Below are positions 59,057 to 64,000 of a stretch of DNA of 64,000 nucleotides, piece after piece. The notes beneath the pieces are model-generated. The model was not told the origin of the DNA, ran no database searches, and saw only the letters and a program-made list of their open reading frames with translations. Numbering within the stretch: position 1 is the stretch's first letter; each line of letters opens with the position of its first letter. Origin of the DNA: Asterias amurensis (lineage: Eukaryota > Echinodermata > Asteroidea > Forcipulatida > Asteriidae). Both the position numbers and the translations under genes were made by a program. The stretch is from positions 14,218,012 through 14,282,011 of the forward strand of contig NC_092665.1 in the NCBI RefSeq assembly GCF_032118995.1. Direction: 5' to 3'.

Positions 59057-62000
59057 TCACGTTACGACTGGGGTCACCCCGAACTCATCGTTGAGCTTCC
59101 CGAGATCGTGGTCGTCAGCGGCTTTGTAGAGGTCCATTCTTCCAAGGAGTGAGATGGTCATTCGGAGCGTACTCCAGATGTTCTGCGACATGGTTGACCT
59201 CTCACCTTGTGGACCGATCCCCCTCTGTTGCATATTTAGTGCCGCTAGGAAGTGTTCAACTGCCTCCCTGTACCGAGTACAAAATAGAAGTTTAGTCTCC
59301 GCACAAGAAACCAATTCCTTGAACTTCATTGGCTTCCGATTAGAGAACAGCTTCTCTTTATGTAAGGTAAAGATCATTTTATTAGCAACCATAAACGGGT
59401 TGGATTTGGTATAAACTGAATCATTTTAGGTAAACGAGTTGGATTCGCTATAGGGGGCCTAAACTGAACGACATCAAAAATGACAAAAAAACATCATATA
59501 AAAAAAAACCTATAAAACCAAACCAATAATTAACTTAATTGAATAAAAATGTAACTGAGGTTAGAAAAAGTAAACATTAATATTCAAATTATGGCCAGTA
59601 TCATTACAAAGTAAAACGGATTATTGACAGTCAAAATGTTAAACTTGCTCTTTTTGTTTATAAAATGCGTGCACAAAACTGCTCTACTAACTTTCGGTGT
59701 ATGGGTAAAAACCAAAAAAAAAAAAATTATATTCTTTATCCCGATGCAAATTTAACATCTATTATAACTTTCGCTTAAGCACAAAATCATCTATTAAGCG
59801 GCTCTATGAAATCGGGCACTGAACTAATTTTGACAAGGTCCCTTAATTTACGGCCCTGCCAACTTCACATTATCAAGATGCTTACTTGTGTGCTCCAAGA
59901 TTGATGCAGCTGATTCCTAGGTTATAGCGAGATCGGATGAACCCCGGGGAGATTTGCAATGCATGATGGTAAGCGTCTACAGCCTCCTCGCTACGGCTGC
60001 CGTTGGCCAATGTTGCTCCGAGCTTGTTCCACAGAAGGGCGTCCTACAATGTCGAGTAAGAAGAGGGGAGAAATTGAACCAACAAAATATTTTTAAAAGA
60101 AGAAATTTTAAAAGCAGTCGTATAATTAATTCTTCGAACTAAAAATACAGGCCATAAACTATAAGCATCAGAAGAAATTTTAAAAGCAGTTGTATAATTA
60201 ATGCTTAGAACTAAAAATACAGGCCGATAACTACATGTAAATAACTATTTGTTTGCAACAGCTAATTCAATTTTCTCAACTAAAAATACAAACAAACATT
60301 GAACTAAATGTTATCCAGTTGTTGTATTGTTTATTTATTTTCTACTGAATTTAAATGCTAGGGTGTGTAACATAAAGTGGTTTTTTTTCCATAAAAAGAA
60401 AAATTCACTAGATTTTAAATTTTACATTACATGATAGGCTACTTAAAAAAATTAGTATAAATTTTTTGTTTATGTCTTCCTTTCCAACTCAACCTTTAAC
60501 TAACATTAAAATCAATCAAAATAAAATTTAAAAATAGGACTAGGCCTGTGGTTAGCCTGTACATTTGACATCACACTAAGCGGCTCGCGACTAACGCCAG
60601 ATATCGGCCTTTATAGATTCTGACAATTATCGGCCAGGTATAACTTTGACCCTGCATGCTGTCATTTATGGAGATCAATGACAAAACAAAAAAAGGGAAA
60701 AAACAAAAGGTCTCCTTTTGGGTAATTCTAAAGACTGGGTAGTCTTGGCCCAAGACTATGGTGCTTGATTCTGGATAGTGTACTACTACGCGCGGTTGAA
60801 TCGCCAAAGTGCGCCCGCCACGGTATGATCTAGTTACTTGGACGGTGGGATTCGAACCATGGTCCACAGAAGTGCAAGACAGTCAAACACGCCAAACATG
60901 CTTATTAGATGTAGAACAAGGAGCCATTCCAACAGCTTTATTCCCCGTACTGCATCTCTTTGGAACTCCTTGCCTAGTACAGGTTTCCCTCCATCCTACA
61001 ATCTAGACTGTTTTAAAAGGAATATAAATTCCTTCATTCAGCTTCCCCGAGTTCTTTTTCTTGTAGCCCAATACAAAGAGTGGCTTCTAGCATTGTTTGG
61101 GGCGAACTTTCATAAATAAAATTTAAAAAACAAAAAGCAAACAAACGATGTACTCAACTCACCTGTGGTCGAACAGACAGAGCTGTCTTGAAGCAGTCTA
61201 CGGCCTTGTCGTACTCTTGAGATAAATTAAAGAGAACTCCGAGACCGCACTGCACGTCGGCGTCGACGTCAGTCGGGGAGGTCTGAGCTGTTTGGATGAA
61301 TAAGTCTTTAGCGTGACTGTGTAGAGCACTGCGGAAGAATTATGAATACAAAAAAATTTATCAGTGCATTCAGTGATCACAGTTTTCACATGTTAGTAAG
61401 CCTAGACTAATTGTTTAAATACTCGGTTAATCATTCCATCACGACTATTTCAAAAATAGTCGCGACTTCCTGCTTGGTGAACCAACTGTTTGACAACATA
61501 ATTTACTTCCGAAACACAATCCGACATCAGGGACACGATCCTTCAACCCTTTCAGCGTGAATTTTAATATGTTGTACATTATGCCTCAATGCATCTTTGG
61601 AATTAAAAATTAGTCGCGACTAGTGTCGAGGTCGCAACTATTTGAGGCGCAAATAGTCGAGTAGTAAATTTCAGAAGTCGCCTAGGCTTACATATTAGTA
61701 TTAGGAGATGACGAGGGTTGGGGGGAGCTAAATGATGATTGAAACTTGAGAAGATGATGAGGATGGTCCTGAAGATGGTGACAATGACGATGACCGATGA
61801 TCATGTGGCGTGTCGTGACCGAGCACCTTGTAGATGGACATGGTAGTTTGGCTGGTGACCATTATCCAGTAAGCATTGTTTTATTGTATTTAGCTCCTTT
61901 TTGTGTTTAAGCAGCTCTATGAAATTGAGCCCTGGTCTCATTTTCAGACTTTCACCTCTTGAGAACATGATGACAATGATAAAGATGCTGAAAGTAGTTG

Positions 62001-64000
62001 CTTCACAACAGGACAACATAAAATGTGACTACTACTGATGTGGATATTTTGGACATGATAAAAATAACATCAATCACTTCGGGGCAATGACAAAAAAACA
62101 GATCTCAACCACCCTTCATTCACCTTCTTTTGTTTCGAACAAATTCAGACATCGATCTGAAACATAAATCAATAAATCAAGTAATAAAACCACATGGGAA
62201 ACTGACTGGGTAAAGTTCAATTTGAGAACAAAGACAAATTGACAAGAGCGGGATTTGAACCTGTGGGCTCCGAATTAACAGGCCAGCATTCTACCAACTG
62301 AGCTATTTAGCCCTGGGCCCAATTTCATAGAGCTGCTAAGCACAAAAATTTGCTAAGCATGAAATTTCTACCCAGATAAAAACTGGATTACCAACCAAAT
62401 ATCCATTTGTTGCATAGTGCTTGTTACTGGTATTCAGCTTAATTGTTTGCTTATCCTGAAAATCACATGGAAAGTTGGTTGGTAAACTTGTTTTTATCAA
62501 GGAAGAAATTTCATGCTAAGCAAACTTTTGTGCTTAGCAGCTCTATGAAATTGGGCCCTGATGTTTGCAATCTCCCTATTTTGCCAATTATCATTTTTAG
62601 TGCCTGTCAGAAGCCATTCAGCCAGTAACTGCGGTGTAGCCAGGGATCACAGCTAAGTTTGGAAAGCAGCAGGAGAGGGGTCACCCTAAGGGGATGCAAT
62701 TATTCCCACTTTTTTCAAAGTTCAACCCGAAATTAATTATATTTTATTGTCAGTTTCCCTTCCCTGTGGTTTATTACTTCAAAATTTTGTATTTGAATTT
62801 TTATTTGAAACTTTTTATTTGAAATAAAAAGTCAATCCCCTAGTAATCCCGCTCCTGTTGCAGCTCGAAGGTTCAAAACCTGCTCTACTCAATGTTTTCT
62901 TTGTTCAACTCAAAAATATATTACCAAAATCAAGTCAATAATGACCTTCATTACTTTCCAGATTTCATGGTTCTACTTACTGCCGAATTCTGCGCATATA
63001 GTCAGCCTTCTCTACTTACTGTGCAAGCACTGAATTTTTGCGCTAGCTGTGTAAGCGAAGTATGCCTAGGCCAGGGGCCAATTCAATAGAGCTGCTTAAG
63101 CAAAAAAAATGCTTAAGCACGAAAATAGCTCGCTTATTTTACACATGTTACTGGCCAAAATTTCATGCCATATACATTGCTTATGACTAGTATTTAGCTG
63201 TTGTTTACTTAGCATTACAATTGAGTGGAGTCTTGGCCGGTAATCTGATTTTACTAAGCAATGAATTTATTGCTTAATCAAAATTTTGTGCTTAAGCAGC
63301 TCTATGAAATTTGGCCCTGTTTGCACGCTCACAAGCAAAAATTGCCTGCTAACCCAACAAATACGCATGACATACAGTAAGCAGTCTTCCCTGCTTCTGT
63401 AATAGCAATTCTTTGCTTATGGTAAGCAGAGCCATAAAATTGGGCCTAAATCATAGCTTGGCAAAACTAAAAAATTAATTTAATGAATTGCAAATTGATG
63501 CAGAGGTGATGGATCCAAGATGACTGGACTAATGAAAAAAAGAAAGAAATCAGCCACAAACAATGATTAATTAAAATTCCGATTCAAAAGGTCAAATTGT
63601 AAGACCCTTGTACCGCAACCAAACGGCTAATCTTCAAAACTTAATCTTGAAAATCTTAATCTTAATCTTTATCTTAATCAAAATCTTACTCAAAATCTGA
63701 ATCATAATCTTAATCTTAATCTTAATCATAATCTTAATCTTAATTGTAATCAGAATCTTAATCTTAATCAAAATCCTAATCTAAATGCAAATCTTAATCT
63801 TAATCTTCAAAATCTTACCTGGATAGAAATGAAGAAGTCCTAGAGTCGATCCGACTCTCAGCTCCTTGAGCGTCGTCCTTGACGAGATGTTTGTACTTTG
63901 GGTTTGCCGCTAGCCAATCCAGCAACGTCTCAAGCGCTTGGTTCTGAAGCGACTCGTTTGTGTAACTCACAGCGAGACTCATAAGCGCCGTCAGGTTATC
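59057..64000 (-). CDS. PEX5: PEX5 peroxisomal PTS1 receptor, 3' part, cut by window end
   Basis: Cytosolic TPR receptor that binds C-terminal SKL-type signals and delivers cargo to the peroxisome. Exons seen (minus strand, 5' to 3'): 63819 to beyond 64000, 62124-62156, 61163-61328, 59886-60043, 59057-59267 (stop TGA at 59057). All phases match; 63819-64000 begins in frame at the edge. The visible part covers the second half of the TPR domain and the C-terminal helices: [56 protein letters not shown], then [13 protein letters not shown] and [10 protein letters not shown]. These match the PTS1-binding repeats of PEX5. The 33-base micro-exon encodes [10 protein letters not shown] in the inter-TPR stretch. 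The protein ends FGVTPVVT. The N-terminal WxxxF/Y docking region lies outside the window. PEX5 is convergent with MRPL47. Confidence 0.96.
60860..61130 (+). mobile_element. Non-LTR retrotransposon ORF2 C-terminal fragment
   Basis: One frame reads [20 protein letters not shown] then [13 protein letters not shown], a clear example of the WNSLP...NLDxFK motif at the C-terminus of many LINE proteins. Only about 75 codons remain, in a PEX5 intron. Confidence 0.75.
62190..62310 (-). mobile_element. tRNA-derived SINE head, minus orientation
   Basis: GCGGGATTTGAACCTGTGGG and TTCTACCAACTGAGCTATTT are the reversed B and A boxes; the same body resumes at 62560-62740, so the MITE at 62315-62558 was inserted into this SINE. 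Confidence 0.8.
62315..62558. mobile_element. Foldback MITE, GGGCCCAA family, inserted in a SINE
   Basis: GGGCCCAATTTCATAGAGCT and its inverse at the right; internal arms ACTGGATTACCAACCAAAT and TTGGTTGGTAAACTTG pair. Both flanks are SINE sequence. Confidence 0.9.
63075..63319. mobile_element. Foldback MITE, GGGCCCAA family
   Basis: AATTCAATAGAGCTGCTTAAGC and GCTTAAGCAGCTCTATGAAA are mirrored. A further half copy follows at 63330-63450. Confidence 0.8.
63635..63812. repeat. (AATCTT)n microsatellite
   Basis: About 170 bases of AATCTTAATCTT with AATCAA and AATCAT variants, ending at the donor of the PEX5 exon at 63819; the last repeat AATCTTAC supplies the donor bases. Confidence 0.9.

Overview
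The window looks like a deuterostome, most likely echinoderm (probably sea star), nuclear genome. It is AT-rich, its genes are split into many short exons with GT-AG borders, and its introns are full of foldback MITEs and tRNA-derived SINEs. The protein-coding genes resemble their vertebrate homologues closely enough to name them. The echinoderm assignment is an inference from recalled repeat flavour and gene content; no marker was searched.

Layout: 1-17.8 kb is gene-poor. It holds dispersed repeats, a possible spliced non-coding transcript (about 2.4-8.6 kb) and a 4.7-kb hairpin satellite (11.5-16.2 kb). 17.8-37.7 kb (minus strand) is a complete 24-coding-exon BMS1 gene, the GTPase of 40S ribosome assembly. 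37.7-37.9 kb is a probable bidirectional promoter. 38.9-47.0 kb (plus) is a Polyhomeotic (PHC) gene with HD1, FCS zinc finger and SAM domain. 47.0-50.5 kb is the PHC 3'UTR/intergenic stretch with several tandem repeats. 50.7-51.8 kb (plus) is an intronless, divergent rhodopsin-like GPCR. 52.5-57.6 kb (plus) is MRPL47 (uL29m), with an 841-bp palindrome between its first exons. 59.06 kb to the right edge (minus) is the 3' half of PEX5, the peroxisomal PTS1 receptor, cut by the window end.

The genes are unrelated in function (ribosome biogenesis, Polycomb repression, receptor signalling, mitochondrial translation, peroxisome import); there is no operon-like logic. BMS1 and PHC are head to head, and MRPL47 and PEX5 are convergent. 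The most interesting signals lie in the repeats: a repeat family carrying a histone-mRNA-type 3' stem-loop next to a hammerhead-like core, a minisatellite that has copied an MRPL47 5' splice site six times, long palindromes with target duplications, TTAA-flanked MITEs stacked end to end, and the hairpin satellite with higher-order structure. Coordinates of BMS1, PHC and PEX5 exons were derived by hand from splice sites and frame continuity; for BMS1 one exon edge (near 22360) may be off by one base.
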